Below are positions 26,419 to 35,186 of a stretch of DNA of 64,000 nucleotides, in pieces. This DNA comes from Corynebacterium bovis DSM 20582 = CIP 54.80 (lineage in GTDB: Bacteria > Actinomycetota > Actinomycetes > Mycobacteriales > Mycobacteriaceae): NCBI RefSeq assembly GCF_030408615.1, contig NZ_CP047187.1, positions 2,170,001 through 2,234,000 of the forward strand, read 5' to 3'. Positions within the stretch are counted from its first letter, which is position 1. Every line of letters starts with the position of its first letter. Both the position numbers and the translations under genes were made by a program. A model generated the notes under the pieces. It ran no database searches. It saw only the letters and a list, made by a program, of their open reading frames with translations, and was not told the DNA's origin.

Positions 26419-26448
26419 AGGTGTGCACCCCGCGGTGCACACCTTTTT
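26419..26448 (+). terminator. Intrinsic terminator of the protease gene
   Basis: Perfect 11-bp stem AGGTGTGCACC / GGTGCACACCT with a CCGC loop, running straight into five T (26444-26448). Confidence 0.9.
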
Positions 26449-26493
26449 CATGCGCTCACCGCACAGGTCAAGCGCTCGCCGGGCAGGTCATGC

Positions 26494-26654
26494 GCGCAAC
26501 TGGCAGCCCCGGGTCAAAAAACGGGCGAAAAATGACCCGGAGCTGCCAGTCGCTGACAACCGCCGCGCCGCACAACCGCCGCGGTGACCCGGAGCTGCCA
26601 GTCGCGCACAACCACCCCGCCGCGGTGACCCCGCGCTGCCAGTCGCTGACAACC
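26494..26654. repeat. Cluster of four ~25-bp repeats, one inverted
   Basis: Direct copies begin at 26533, 26585 and 26626 with core TGACCCGGAGCTGCCAGTCG and end in ACAACC; an inverted copy lies at 26494-26515. The inverted copy and the first direct copy form 17-bp arms with one mismatch around a 16-base A-rich loop, so the RNA can make a strong hairpin. This fills most of the 318-base gap between protease and ackA; no gene is present. Confidence 0.8.
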
Positions 26655-26684
26655 ACCGCGCGCCCCGGCACCCCGGCCCCGCCG

Positions 26685-27944
26685 CTAGCCCTCCCCGTCG
26701 TCGGCGAGGTCGAGGGCGTACCGGGCGATCGCGAGCTCCTCGTTCGTCGGCACGACGAACACCTTCACGCGCGAGTCGTCCGTGGAGATCATCCGCGGCC
26801 CCTCGGCCTCGGGGTCCTCGTTGCGCGCGTCGTCGATCTCCACGCCGAACCCCTCGAGCCGGGCGAGGGTGTCCCGCCGGATCCCCGCGTGGTTCTCCCC
26901 CACCCCGGCGGTGAACGTGATCGCGTCGACCCCGCCGAGGATGAGCATGTACGACCCGAGGTAGCGGCGCAGCTGGTGGACGTAGATGTCGTAGGCGAGG
27001 ATCGCGTCCTCGTCGCCGGCGTCGATGAGCTCCTGGAGCTGCCGGAAGTCGTTGACCCCGGAGAGGCCCTTGAGGCCGGAGTCCCGGTTGAGCATCGTGT
27101 CGATGTCCTCCGAGCTCATCCCCGACGACCGGTGGAGGTGGAAGATGATGCCCGGGTCGATGTCACCGGACCGGGTGCCCATGACGAGCCCGGCGAGCGG
27201 CGTGAGCCCCATGGACGTGTCCACCGCCCGCCCGCCGTCGATCGCGGCGGCGGACGCGCCGTTGCCCAGGTGCAGCGTGATCTGCCGCACGTCCGCCGGG
27301 TCCCGGTCGAGCAGCCCGGCGACCTGCTGCGACACGTACTCGTGGCTCGTGCCGTGGAAGCCGTAGCGGCGGATGTGGTTGTCCTCGGCGACCTTCCGGT
27401 CGATGGCGTAGCGGGCGGCGGCCGGGGGCAGGGTGTGGAAGAAGCCGGTGTCGAACACGGCGACGTGGGGGACGTCGGGCAGGAGGCTCCGCGCGTTCTC
27501 GATGCCGTCGATGTTCGCCGGGTTGTGCAGCGGGGCGAGCGGCACGAGGTCCTTGATGCGGCGGATGACGTCCCGGTCGATGAGCACCGGCCCGGAGAAC
27601 GTCTCGCCGCCGTGGACGACGCGGTGCCCCACGGCGACGACGTTGAGGTCGGACGGGCCGACGCCGAGGAGGCTCATCATGCCGAAGGCGCGCTCGAGGC
27701 CGACGGAGTGGCCGAGGATCGGGCGGTTGTCCTCCATCGCCTGGTCGGGGGTGGTGATGCGGATGTGCCCGCGGTCCTCCCCGATCTTCTCGACGAGCCC
27801 GCTGATGTACGGCGGCTCGGTGCCGTCCGCCCGCGGGTCGAGGACCTGGAACTTGATCGAGGAGGACCCGGAGTTGAGGACGAGGACGTACTCGTGGTCG
27901 CCGTCGGTCGGCGCGGGGACGGGGGCGGCGGACGTGTCGGTCAT
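26685..27944 (-). CDS. ackA: Acetate kinase
   Basis: A 419-residue ASKHA-fold enzyme interconverting acetyl phosphate + ADP and acetate + ATP. Motifs: [12 protein letters not shown] near the N-terminus, DTGFFHTLP near 164 (catalytic Asp), HLGNGAS near 223, and [14 protein letters not shown] near 340. ATG 27944 was chosen; AAAGG lies 10 nt upstream. GTG 27983, overlapping the pta stop as GTGA, would add 13 residues and is a real alternative. Second gene of pta-ackA, next to pknG as in C. glutamicum. Confidence 0.95.
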   Translation of the reverse strand: MTDTSAAPVPAPTDGDHEYVLVLNSGSSSIKFQVLDPRADGTEPPYISGLVEKIGEDRGHIRITTPDQAMEDNRPILGHSVGLERAFGMMSLLGVGPSDLNVVAVGHRVVHGGETFSGPVLIDRDVIRRIKDLVPLAPLHNPANIDGIENARSLLPDVPHVAVFDTGFFHTLPPAAARYAIDRKVAEDNHIRRYGFHGTSHEYVSQQVAGLLDRDPADVRQITLHLGNGASAAAIDGGRAVDTSMGLTPLAGLVMGTRSGDIDPGIIFHLHRSSGMSSEDIDTMLNRDSGLKGLSGVNDFRQLQELIDAGDEDAILAYDIYVHQLRRYLGSYMLILGGVDAITFTAGVGENHAGIRRDTLARLEGFGVEIDDARNEDPEAEGPRMISTDDSRVKVFVVPTNEELAIARYALDLADDGEG

Positions 27945-27979
27945 GGGTCGGTGGCCTTTCGGTGCAGGTGTGTGGGTTG

Positions 27980-29425
27980 TCACTCGCCGGAGGGGGTCCG
28001 ACGGGCACCCGCCTGGACCGCCGTCACGGCGACGGTGTTGACGATGTCGCGGACGGTCGCGCCGCGGGAGAGGTCGTTGACCGGCTTGTTCAGCCCCTGG
28101 AGGATCGGTCCGACGGCGAGCGCGCCGGCGGTGCGCTGGACCGCCTTGTACGCGATGTTGCCCGCGTCGAGGTCCGGGAAGATGAAGACCGTCGCCCGGC
28201 CGGCGACGTCGGACCCGGGCATCTTCTTCGCGCCGACGGACTCGACGACGGCGGCGTCGAACTGCAGCGGCCCGTCGACCGTGAGGTCCGGGTGCGCGGC
28301 CCGGGCGGCCTCGACGGCGGCGGCGACGGCCTCGACGTCCGCGCCGCTGCCGGACGTGCCCGTCGAGTAGGACAGCATCGCCACCCGGGGCTCGACGCCG
28401 AACTGCGCGGCGGTCTCCGCGGACACCGCCGCGATCTCGGCGAGCTGCTCCGGCGTCGGGTCCGGGTTCACCGCGCAGTCACCGAAGGCCCACAGCACCC
28501 CGTCCATGACCATGAGGAAGATCGACGAGACGACGCTCGCCCCCGGCGCCGTGCGGATGATCTGCAGGCCCGGCCGGATGGTGTGGGCGGTGGTGTGGGC
28601 CGCGCCGGAGACCATGCCGTCGGCGAGCCCGGTGTGGACCATCATCGTGGCGTAGTAGCTGATGTCCCGCATGGTCTCCCGGGCGTCGTCGAGGGTGACG
28701 CCCTTGTGCTTCCGCAGCTCGGCGAAGTCCGCGGCGAAGCGCTCGAGGTCCTCCCCCGCGGTCGGGTCGGTGACCGTCGCGCCGGAGAGGTCGAGGCCGA
28801 GCTCGTCGGCCCGGGCCCGGACGGCGGCGGGGTCACCGAGGACGGTGAGCCGGCACACCCCGTCGCGGAGGAGTTCGTCGGCGGCGCGGAGGATGCGGTC
28901 GTCGTCCCCCTCCGGGAGCACGATGTGCGCGTCGGCGGCGCGGGCCTTCCCGAGGAGGTCCCGCTGGAAGACCTCGGGGCCGGTGACGGGGGTGCGCGGG
29001 CGGGTGGCGCGGACGTCGTCGTCGGAGAGGACGGGCAGGGACCCCTCCCCCGCGTCGAGGGGCAGGGAGGTGCCGTCGTGCCCGCCCTCGAGGAACCACA
29101 CCCCGTCGACGGGGCGGCCGGCGGCGGCGAGCCCGGCGGCGGTGGCCTGGACGGGGACGTCGTCGTCACGGGTGCTGCCGACGAGGATGTGGTGGGCGCC
29201 GGTGGCGGCGGCGAGGCGGGCGTCGAAGGCGGGGTCGCCGGTGCCGACGAGCACCCCGGCCGACGCCGCGGCCCCGAGGGTGAAGTCCACCGCCTCGCCC
29301 ATGTCCGGGCCGGTCGGGCGGGTGCCGTCGAAGACGTCGGCGGCGGAGAAGACGGTGACGGTGCGGCGGCGTTGGTCGGTGCCGGCGGCGGAGGCCAGCG
29401 GGCTGAGGACGGCGGTGACGGTCAA
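27980..29425 (-). CDS. pta: Phosphate acetyltransferase
   Basis: A 481-residue enzyme converting acetyl-CoA + Pi to acetyl phosphate. The C-terminal PTA_PTB domain (~150-475) has [43 protein letters not shown] and the end [17 protein letters not shown]. The N-terminal ~140 residues are a short, diverged version of the BioD/DRTGG region, normal for the short corynebacterial Pta. The start is TTG 29425, supported by GAGGAG 6 nt upstream; no ATG/GTG is placed as well. Translationally coupled to ackA. Confidence 0.95.
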   Translation of the reverse strand: MTVTAVLSPLASAAGTDQRRRTVTVFSAADVFDGTRPTGPDMGEAVDFTLGAAASAGVLVGTGDPAFDARLAAATGAHHILVGSTRDDDVPVQATAAGLAAAGRPVDGVWFLEGGHDGTSLPLDAGEGSLPVLSDDDVRATRPRTPVTGPEVFQRDLLGKARAADAHIVLPEGDDDRILRAADELLRDGVCRLTVLGDPAAVRARADELGLDLSGATVTDPTAGEDLERFAADFAELRKHKGVTLDDARETMRDISYYATMMVHTGLADGMVSGAAHTTAHTIRPGLQIIRTAPGASVVSSIFLMVMDGVLWAFGDCAVNPDPTPEQLAEIAAVSAETAAQFGVEPRVAMLSYSTGTSGSGADVEAVAAAVEAARAAHPDLTVDGPLQFDAAVVESVGAKKMPGSDVAGRATVFIFPDLDAGNIAYKAVQRTAGALAVGPILQGLNKPVNDLSRGATVRDIVNTVAVTAVQAGARRTPSGE

Positions 29426-29559
29426 TGCGACTCCTCGGTCGTGGGTGCCTGTCCGCGACCCCGGCGCGGGGGCCGTGGCGGGCCCGCCGTCGGGGCGCGG
29501 TCTCGGTGCCCATTGTGCCCGTGCAGCCCGCCGGGGACCACCGGATGCGGGGGCCGGGG

Positions 29560-30621
29560 TCAGGGTCGCGGGCCCCGGTCACCCCCGTCGCGGCCGCAGG
29601 CCACGGGCGTCGCCGCGCGGTCACGTCCGACGGCTGCAGGTTCCGGGCCCCGGGGCTCCTCCCGGGCCCGGTCGGCGGCGGGGTCCGGCCGCGTCCCGGC
29701 GGCGGTGGGCCGGGGGTGGGGTCGGGGGTCGACGCCGTCCGCGTCCGCGAGACTGCCGGCGAGGATGGACCGCTTCCGCACCCGGACGACGGCGACGACG
29801 ACCACGAGGGCGAGCACGGCCACCGCGACCGCCCCCGGCCAGCCGAAGAACCGGATGAGCCGCGAGGAGTTCAGGACCATGAGCAGCCCGCCGACGACCG
29901 CGCCGAGGGTGTGCGGCCGGATGACCGTGACGACCCACGCGGCGACCGGCGCGGCGACGAGCCCGCCGACGAGCAGCCCGACGACCGGCTGCCACGACTC
30001 GTGGAGCTGGTCGGACAGGCCGACGAGGAACCCGCCCGAGGCGGACACCGCGACGAGGAACTCCGCGGTGTTCACCGTGCCGATGATGCGGCGCGGCTCG
30101 CCGCTGCTGACGGACATGAGCGTGGAGGTCGTCAGCGGCCCCCAGCCCCCGCCGCCGCTGGCGTCCATGAAGCCGCCGCCGAGGCCGAGCGCGGCGAGGC
30201 CCAGCCGGGACCGCCGGGTGGAGGACACGGGGGCGGTCCGCCGCGACTCCCGCCACGGCGCGGCGACGCTGCGGACGAGGACGTACGCGCCGAGGAGCAC
30301 GAGGATCGTGGAGACGACCGGTTCCGCGGCGCGGGTGGACAGCGTCGAGAGCACACTCGCCCCGAGGAACGCGCCGACCGCCCCGGGCACGCCGAGGGCG
30401 ACGACCGTCGGCCAGTGGACGTTGCGCAGCCGCCAGTGCGCGGCGCCGGAGAAGAGCGTCGTGCCGACCTCCGCGAAGTGCACGGCCGCGCTGGCCTGGG
30501 CGGGGGCGGTGCCGGAGAAGACGAGGGCGGTCGTCGCGGTGACGCCGAAGGCCATGCCGAGGGCGCCGTCGACCAGCTGGGCGAGCAGGCCCGCCACGGC
30601 GAAGAGCAGCAGTTTCATCAT
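29560..30621 (-). CDS. cysZ: TauE/SafE-type permease CysZ (sulfate/sulfite transport)
   Basis: A 353-residue membrane protein with ~8 helices, beginning MMKLLLFAVAGLLAQLVDGA, the inverted-repeat topology of TauE/SafE (DUF81) transporters, and a hydrophilic Pro/Arg-rich tail of ~60 residues. Position at the end of the cys operon matches C. glutamicum CysZ, implicated in sulfate uptake. ATG overlaps the cysY stop (ATGA). Direction and exact ion (sulfate in, sulfite out) cannot be read from sequence. Confidence 0.85.
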   Translation of the reverse strand: MMKLLLFAVAGLLAQLVDGALGMAFGVTATTALVFSGTAPAQASAAVHFAEVGTTLFSGAAHWRLRNVHWPTVVALGVPGAVGAFLGASVLSTLSTRAAEPVVSTILVLLGAYVLVRSVAAPWRESRRTAPVSSTRRSRLGLAALGLGGGFMDASGGGGWGPLTTSTLMSVSSGEPRRIIGTVNTAEFLVAVSASGGFLVGLSDQLHESWQPVVGLLVGGLVAAPVAAWVVTVIRPHTLGAVVGGLLMVLNSSRLIRFFGWPGAVAVAVLALVVVVAVVRVRKRSILAGSLADADGVDPRPHPRPTAAGTRPDPAADRAREEPRGPEPAAVGRDRAATPVACGRDGGDRGPRP

Positions 30622-31448
30622 GACGCCACCCGCTGTCCGGGACTTCCGGCGGGGGCGGTCCCGGTCAGCGCCGCCGCGGCGCGCTCCCGGACGAGGGGGA
30701 CGACGCGCGTCCCCAGCGGCGCACCGGTCAGCACCGGCACCCCCGCGGCGGGCAGGGCGTCGAGGGCCTCCACGTCCCGGTCCCACAGCGTGCCCGGCGC
30801 GACGAACAGCGGCAGCACGACCGTCGGGCCGGCACTGCGGTCCGGGGCAACGCTGCGGTCCGGGGCAGCGCTGCGCCGCACCCGGTCGACGAGCGCGGCG
30901 GGCCCGACCTCGCCGCGCAGCCGCGCCGCCGGGGCGCCCGTCGCGACGACCGCGGACCCGGCGACGCCGAGCTCCGCCCCGACCGCCCGGGCGAGCCGGC
31001 CGACCGCGGCGTTCGCGCCGGGACGCGTCGACCCCACCGAGTACAGCACCACCGCACCCGGCCGCGCCGCACCCGGCTCCCCGGGGGCGAGCTCCCGGGC
31101 GACCCCGGCGAGCAGCCGCGCGAGGTCCGGCCCCGTGCCGAGCCCGGCGGCGCACCGGACGTCCATGCCCGTGCCCCGGGCCATGTCCCGCACGGCGGCG
31201 GGCACGTCCTCGGTCATGTGGAACGCGGAGGTGAACAGCAGCGGGACGACGACCGCCCGGTCGTGCCCGGCGGCGGCGAGCATCCGCGCGGCGTTGAGCG
31301 GGGTGCGCGGGGAGAAGTCCAGGAAGGCCTCGGCCGCGGGCGGCCCGCCGGCGGCGGTGAGGCCGCGGGCGATGTCCCCGACGACCCCGTCGGCGAGCGG
31401 GTGCCGCGAACCGTGCGCGAGGCAGATCACGGGGGTGGGAGCGGTCAC
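30618..31448 (-). CDS. cysY: Sirohydrochlorin chelatase-like protein CysY (CbiX/SirB)
   Basis: A 276-residue two-repeat CbiX protein. First half: ICLAHGSRHPLADG (His ligand), FLDFSPRTPLNAARML, VVVPLLFTSAFHMTEDVP (second His); second half: VVLYSVGSTRPGANAA and VVLPLFVAPGTLWDRDV. It probably inserts Fe2+ into sirohydrochlorin for the sirohaem of CysI, consistent with its place in the operon (cg3113 in C. glutamicum). GTG 31448 is preceded by AGAAAGGA. A tandem SVAPDRS-like repeat lies near residue 200. Confidence 0.88.
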   Translation of the reverse strand: MTAPTPVICLAHGSRHPLADGVVGDIARGLTAAGGPPAAEAFLDFSPRTPLNAARMLAAAGHDRAVVVPLLFTSAFHMTEDVPAAVRDMARGTGMDVRCAAGLGTGPDLARLLAGVARELAPGEPGAARPGAVVLYSVGSTRPGANAAVGRLARAVGAELGVAGSAVVATGAPAARLRGEVGPAALVDRVRRSAAPDRSVAPDRSAGPTVVLPLFVAPGTLWDRDVEALDALPAAGVPVLTGAPLGTRVVPLVRERAAAALTGTAPAGSPGQRVAS

Positions 31449-31493
31449 GGCGGGGTCCTTTCTGCAGGGGCCGGGGCGGGGCCCGGCCCGGGG

Positions 31494-32798
31494 CTAGCTG
31501 ACGAGACCTGCGGTGACGGTGTCGCCGGTCTGGGGGTCGATGAGGAGGAAGGAGCCGACGGCCCCTCCGCGGCGGTACGTCTCCACCGGCAGGGGCTCGG
31601 CGAGGGTCACGCGGACCTCGGCGATGTCGTTGAGGCGGAGCTGCGTGTCGTCGGCGGGGGCGGCGGTGTCCGTGACGGGGTCGCCCCCCGCGATGTCGGT
31701 GCGGCGGATGATCTCGTCGACCCGGGCCCGGACGAGCGCCGAGCCGTAGCGCAGGAGGATGAGCGACCGCAGCCGCACCGGCGTCTCGGACAGCTGGACG
31801 ACCGTCGCGGTGAGGGAGGTCACGGCCTCCGGGCGGGTGGCGTCGGCGATGAGGTCCCCGCGGGCGATGTCGATGTCCTCGGCGAGCCGCAGCGTGACGG
31901 ACCGCCCGACGCCCGCCTCGGCGACCTCCCCGTCCGGGGTGTCGATGCCGGTGACGGCGACCTCGCGGACGCTGCCGCCCGTGCCGACGGTGACGGTGTC
32001 GCCGACGCGCACGGTGCCGGACGTGATCCGCCCGGCGTAGCCCCGGTAGTCGGTCGCGTGGTCGCGGATGACGTACTGGACGGGCAGGCGCAGGTCGTCG
32101 GCCTTGTCGTCCGCCTCCGAGGCGAGGAGGTCGGGCCGGGCGTCCTCGAGGATCTCCAGGACCGCCGGGCCGTGGTACCAGGGGGTGCGCTCCGACCGGG
32201 TGACGACGTTGTCGCCGAGCAGCGCGGACGTCGGCACGACGTCGACGTGCCGCAGGCCGAGGCCCTCGGTGAGCTCCCGGATGTCCGCGGCGACCGTGGC
32301 GAAGACGTCCTCCGAGAAGTCCACGGCGTCGATCTTGTTCACGGCGACGACGACCTGGGGGATGTCCATCATCGCGGCGACGGTGAGGTGCCGCCGGGTC
32401 TGCTCGATGACCCCGTTGCGGGCGTCGACGAGGACGATGACGAGCTGCGACGTCGACATGCCCGTCACGGTGTTGCGGGTGTACTGCACGTGGCCCGGGG
32501 TGTCGGCGAGGATGAAGCTGCGCCGGTCCGTGGCGAAGTAGCGGTAGGCGACGTCGATGGTGATGCCCTGCTCCCGCTCGGCGCGGAGGCCGTCGACGAG
32601 GAGCGACAGGTCGGGGGTCTCCAGCCCGCGGGCCGTCGACGCGCGGGTCACGGCCTCGAACTGGTCGGCGAGGATGGACTTCGTGTCGTGGAGGAGGCGG
32701 CCGACGAAGGTCGACTTGCCGTCGTCGACGGAGCCGGCGGTGCACAGGCGGAGCGTCGGCAGCGCCGGAGCGGCGGTCTCCCGGGTGGCGGCGGTCAT
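31494..32798 (-). CDS. cysN: Sulfate adenylyltransferase GTPase subunit CysN
   Basis: A 434-residue EF-Tu-like GTPase driving APS formation by CysD. G1 GSVDDGKST near residue 23, switch region EREQGITIDVAYRYF, G3 DTPGH near 97, G4 NKID near 154, then beta-barrel domains 2 and 3. No C-terminal APS kinase (CysC) is fused, fitting direct APS reduction by CysH. Its ATG shares one base with the cysD stop. Confidence 0.96.
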   Translation of the reverse strand: MTAATRETAAPALPTLRLCTAGSVDDGKSTFVGRLLHDTKSILADQFEAVTRASTARGLETPDLSLLVDGLRAEREQGITIDVAYRYFATDRRSFILADTPGHVQYTRNTVTGMSTSQLVIVLVDARNGVIEQTRRHLTVAAMMDIPQVVVAVNKIDAVDFSEDVFATVAADIRELTEGLGLRHVDVVPTSALLGDNVVTRSERTPWYHGPAVLEILEDARPDLLASEADDKADDLRLPVQYVIRDHATDYRGYAGRITSGTVRVGDTVTVGTGGSVREVAVTGIDTPDGEVAEAGVGRSVTLRLAEDIDIARGDLIADATRPEAVTSLTATVVQLSETPVRLRSLILLRYGSALVRARVDEIIRRTDIAGGDPVTDTAAPADDTQLRLNDIAEVRVTLAEPLPVETYRRGGAVGSFLLIDPQTGDTVTAGLVS

Positions 32799-33736
32799 CA
32801 GAAGTACCCTTCCTTCTTGCGGTCCTCCATGGAGGACTCGGACAGGCGGTCGTCGGCGCGGGTCGCCCCGCGCTCGGTGGTCGTGGACAGGCGGATCTCG
32901 TCGATGACCTCGTGGATCGTCGTCGCCTCGGACAGCACCGCCCCGGTGCAGGACATGTCGCCGACGGTGCGGTAGCGCACCCGGCGGCGTTCGACGGTCT
33001 CCCCGTCGCGCGGGCCGCCCCACTCCCCGGCGGTGAGCCACATGCCGCCGCGTTCGAAGACGTCCCGGTCGTGGGCGTAGTAGATGCCGGGCACCTCGAC
33101 GTCCCGGTCGCGCAGGTAGTCCCACACGTCGGCCTCGGTCCAGTTGGAGATCGGGAAGACGCGGATGTTCTCCCCCGGCTGGTGGCGGCCGTTGTACAGG
33201 CCCCACAGCTCGGGCCGCTGCCGGCGCGGGTCCCAGCCGCCGAAGGAGTCCCGCACGGAGAACACGCGCTCCTTGGCGCGGGCCTTCTCCTCGTCGCGGC
33301 GGGCTCCGCCGAGCACGGCGTCGTACCCCCTCTCCTGGATCGTCTCGACGAGCGGGACGGTCTGGAGGGGGTTGCGGGTGCCGTCGGGGCGCTCGCGGAG
33401 GGCGCCGGAGTCGATCCAGTCCTGGACGTGGGCGACGTGGAGGCTGATCCGCGGGTCGGCGGCGACGCGGTCGCGGAAGGCGATGACCTCGGGGAAGTTG
33501 TGGCCGGTGTCGACGTGGAGCAGCTCGAAGGGCACGGCGGCCGGCGCGAAGGCGCGCTTGGCGAGCTCGAGGACGACAACGGAGTCCTTGCCGCCCGAGA
33601 AGAGCAGCGCCGGGCGGTCGAACTGTCCGGCGACCTCGCGGAGGATCTCGATGGCCTCCGCCTCGAGGCCGGCGAGGTGCGGGCTCAGCGGCGTGTCCGC
33701 GCTCGGTCGCGGGTGCGGGCTGGTGGTCTGGGTCAT
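32798..33736 (-). CDS. cysD: Sulfate adenylyltransferase catalytic subunit CysD
   Basis: A 312-residue PP-loop ATP pyrophosphatase forming adenosine 5'-phosphosulfate. PP-loop LLFSGGKDSVV near residue 43; further conserved blocks are LLHVDTGHNFPEVI, LGGARRDEEKARAKER, FPISNWTEADVWDY and the conserved C-terminus DRKKEGYF. It follows cysH by 85 nt and is coupled to cysN. Confidence 0.97.
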   Translation of the reverse strand: MTQTTSPHPRPSADTPLSPHLAGLEAEAIEILREVAGQFDRPALLFSGGKDSVVVLELAKRAFAPAAVPFELLHVDTGHNFPEVIAFRDRVAADPRISLHVAHVQDWIDSGALRERPDGTRNPLQTVPLVETIQERGYDAVLGGARRDEEKARAKERVFSVRDSFGGWDPRRQRPELWGLYNGRHQPGENIRVFPISNWTEADVWDYLRDRDVEVPGIYYAHDRDVFERGGMWLTAGEWGGPRDGETVERRRVRYRTVGDMSCTGAVLSEATTIHEVIDEIRLSTTTERGATRADDRLSESSMEDRKKEGYF

Positions 33737-33821
33737 GTCGGGTGCTCCGGCTCTGTGTCGGGGAACGGGGTCTGGTCGGGCGCTGTCGCGGGGGCTGTCG
33801 CGGGGCGGCGCGGGGGCGGGG

Positions 33822-34622
33822 TCAGGTGTGGAGCCCGCACTCGGTCTTGCCGGTGCCGGCCCACCGCCCGGAGCGGGGGTCCTCCCCCTCGGCGACGGGG
33901 AGGGTGCACGTCGCGCAGCCGATCGAGGGGTAGCCCTGCCGGGTGAGGGGGTGGACGATGAGGTCGTGGTCGCGGATGTACGCCTCGACGTCCTCGTCGG
34001 TCCACGCGACGAGGGGGTTGACCTTGAGCCGGCCGCTGCGGTCGACGGCGAGGACCGGGGTCGACCGGCGCAGCGGGCTGTCGACGCGCTTGACGCCGGA
34101 GATCCACGCGTCGTAGGGGTCGAGCATCCGGGCGAGGGGCTCGACCTTGCGCATCCGGCAGCACGCCGTCGGGTTCCGGGAGTAGAGCCGGGGGCCGTAG
34201 ACCTTGTCCTGGGTCTCGACGCTGTACTCCGGCTCCACCGTGCGCAGCGGCAGGGTGTAGCGCGTCTCGACGGCGCGGGCGACGTCGAGCGTCTCCGGGA
34301 AGTGGTAGCCGGTGTCGAGGAAGACCATCTCCGCCGACCCGAGCCGCCCCTCGGCGAGCTCGGCGAGGACGGTGTCCTGCATGGACAGGGTCACGGCGAC
34401 GGTCCCGGCGACGTGCTCGCCGACCCAGTCGAGGATCTCCTCCGCCGGGGCGCCGTCGAGGCGGTCGTTCCACTCCGCGACGAGGCGGTGGTTCTCCGCC
34501 TCCCGCTCCGGGTCGAGGTGGCGGGTGGTCGTGGGGGCGCCCTCGGGGCTGACCTCGGGGTCGCGGTAGCTCTCGGCGGCGGTGGTGAACCGCAGGCCGG
34601 AGACCTGTGCCGGGAAACTCAT
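33822..34622 (-). CDS. cysH: Adenylyl-sulfate (APS) reductase CysH
   Basis: A 266-residue reductase of APS to sulfite. The [4Fe-4S] cysteines mark the APS rather than PAPS type: CCRMRK near residue 153 and CATC near 237; the catalytic Cys is in KTECGLHT at the C-terminus. PP-loop-fold blocks FLDTGYHFPETL and ISGVKRVDS are present. It heads its own transcript (cysHDNYZ), with a good promoter overlapped by McbR-type boxes upstream. Confidence 0.96.
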   Translation of the reverse strand: MSFPAQVSGLRFTTAAESYRDPEVSPEGAPTTTRHLDPEREAENHRLVAEWNDRLDGAPAEEILDWVGEHVAGTVAVTLSMQDTVLAELAEGRLGSAEMVFLDTGYHFPETLDVARAVETRYTLPLRTVEPEYSVETQDKVYGPRLYSRNPTACCRMRKVEPLARMLDPYDAWISGVKRVDSPLRRSTPVLAVDRSGRLKVNPLVAWTDEDVEAYIRDHDLIVHPLTRQGYPSIGCATCTLPVAEGEDPRSGRWAGTGKTECGLHT

Positions 34623-34706
34623 CTGACGTTCTCCGTCGCTCTTCTCGTGGGTGGTGGCGGGTCGTCGCGGGGGTCGCCTGTCACCGCGGCCCCGTGAGCG
34701 CCACCA

Positions 34707-34722
34707 CAGACCGGTCGGTCTG
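34707..34722. promoter_or_regulatory. McbR-type operator, cysH promoter, site 1
   Basis: CAGAC-CGGTCG-GTCTG, a perfect dyad matching TAGAC-N6-GTCTA except for the outer bases; just downstream of the cysH -10. Confidence 0.75.
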
Positions 34723-34736
34723 TTTTGGTGTCCCCC

Positions 34737-34765
34737 ACACTAGACCAACCTGTCCATTCCGGCAA
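34737..34765 (-). promoter_or_regulatory. Promoter of cysHDNYZ
   Basis: Minus strand: TTGCCG (34765-34760), 17-base spacer, TAGTGT (34742-34737). A TAGAC-N6-GTCCA box lies across the spacer and -10. Confidence 0.65.
34741..34756. promoter_or_regulatory. McbR-type operator, cysH promoter, site 2
   Basis: TAGAC-CAACCT-GTCCA, one mismatch in the right arm; overlaps the -10 and spacer of the cysH promoter. Confidence 0.65.
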
Positions 34766-34846
34766 CACCCCGGGGCGGATCCGGGGGCCGGGGCGGCCGT
34801 GACGGCGTCGTCACCCCTCCCCGGCAGCGGGTCCCGGCCACCGGAA

Positions 34847-34862
34847 CAGACGTACCTGTCTA
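34847..34862. promoter_or_regulatory. McbR-type operator, distal site 3 near cysX end
   Basis: CAGAC-GTACCT-GTCTA, nearly perfect; ~85 bases upstream of the cysH -35. With sites 1 and 2 it accounts for most of the 280-base gap between cysX and cysH. Confidence 0.65.
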
Positions 34863-34902
34863 GTCTGCTGCGGCGGGGCGCGCCCGGGTGCCGGGGCGCA
34901 GG

Positions 34903-35067
34903 TCAGCCGGTGACGCCGCGCGGCAGGTAGCCGTGGAGCTTGACGGAGAAGACGCGGCAGCAGTCACGGCACTGCCACGCGTTGTCGGTCTCGGCGTCGG
35001 GGAAGAGGTTCTCCGACGCGCAGAACGGGCAGTTCACGACGGTCGCCCGCCGGGCGTTGGGGTGCAT
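34903..35067 (-). CDS. cysX: Small Cys-rich electron-transfer protein CysX
   Basis: A 54-residue protein with two CxxC pairs, CPFC and CRDCC, separated by ~18 residues, the pattern of a small metal- or Fe-S-binding protein. Its place between cysI and cysH matches C. glutamicum cysX (cg3117), proposed to serve electron transfer to sulfite reductase. Start set at ATG 35067, which has a strong GGAGGGAGG 4 nt upstream. A longer frame from GTG 35190, overlapping the cysI stop as GTGA, would add a Gly/Ala/Pro-rich 41-residue tail of no obvious function. Confidence 0.8.
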   Translation of the reverse strand: MHPNARRATVVNCPFCASENLFPDAETDNAWQCRDCCRVFSVKLHGYLPRGVTG

Positions 35068-35186
35068 GGCCCTCCCTCCGATGATCTCGTTGGCCGGCGG
35101 CAGGCCGTCGCTGTCCGGGTGCCCGGCGGCCCGGCCCCCCGCCGAGTCGCCCGGCGCGGCGCCGGCCCCACCGCCCGGCGCGGCGG

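Noticed and set aside
26494..26654. Short CRISPR-like array
   Set aside because: Only three direct copies, irregular spacing, one copy inverted, spacers too short, and no cas genes nearby.
29560..33579. 1339-codon minus-strand frame across the cys cluster
   Set aside because: Merges shadow sequence with the true cysZ at its 3' end; cysY, cysN and cysD are read in their own frames with normal motifs.
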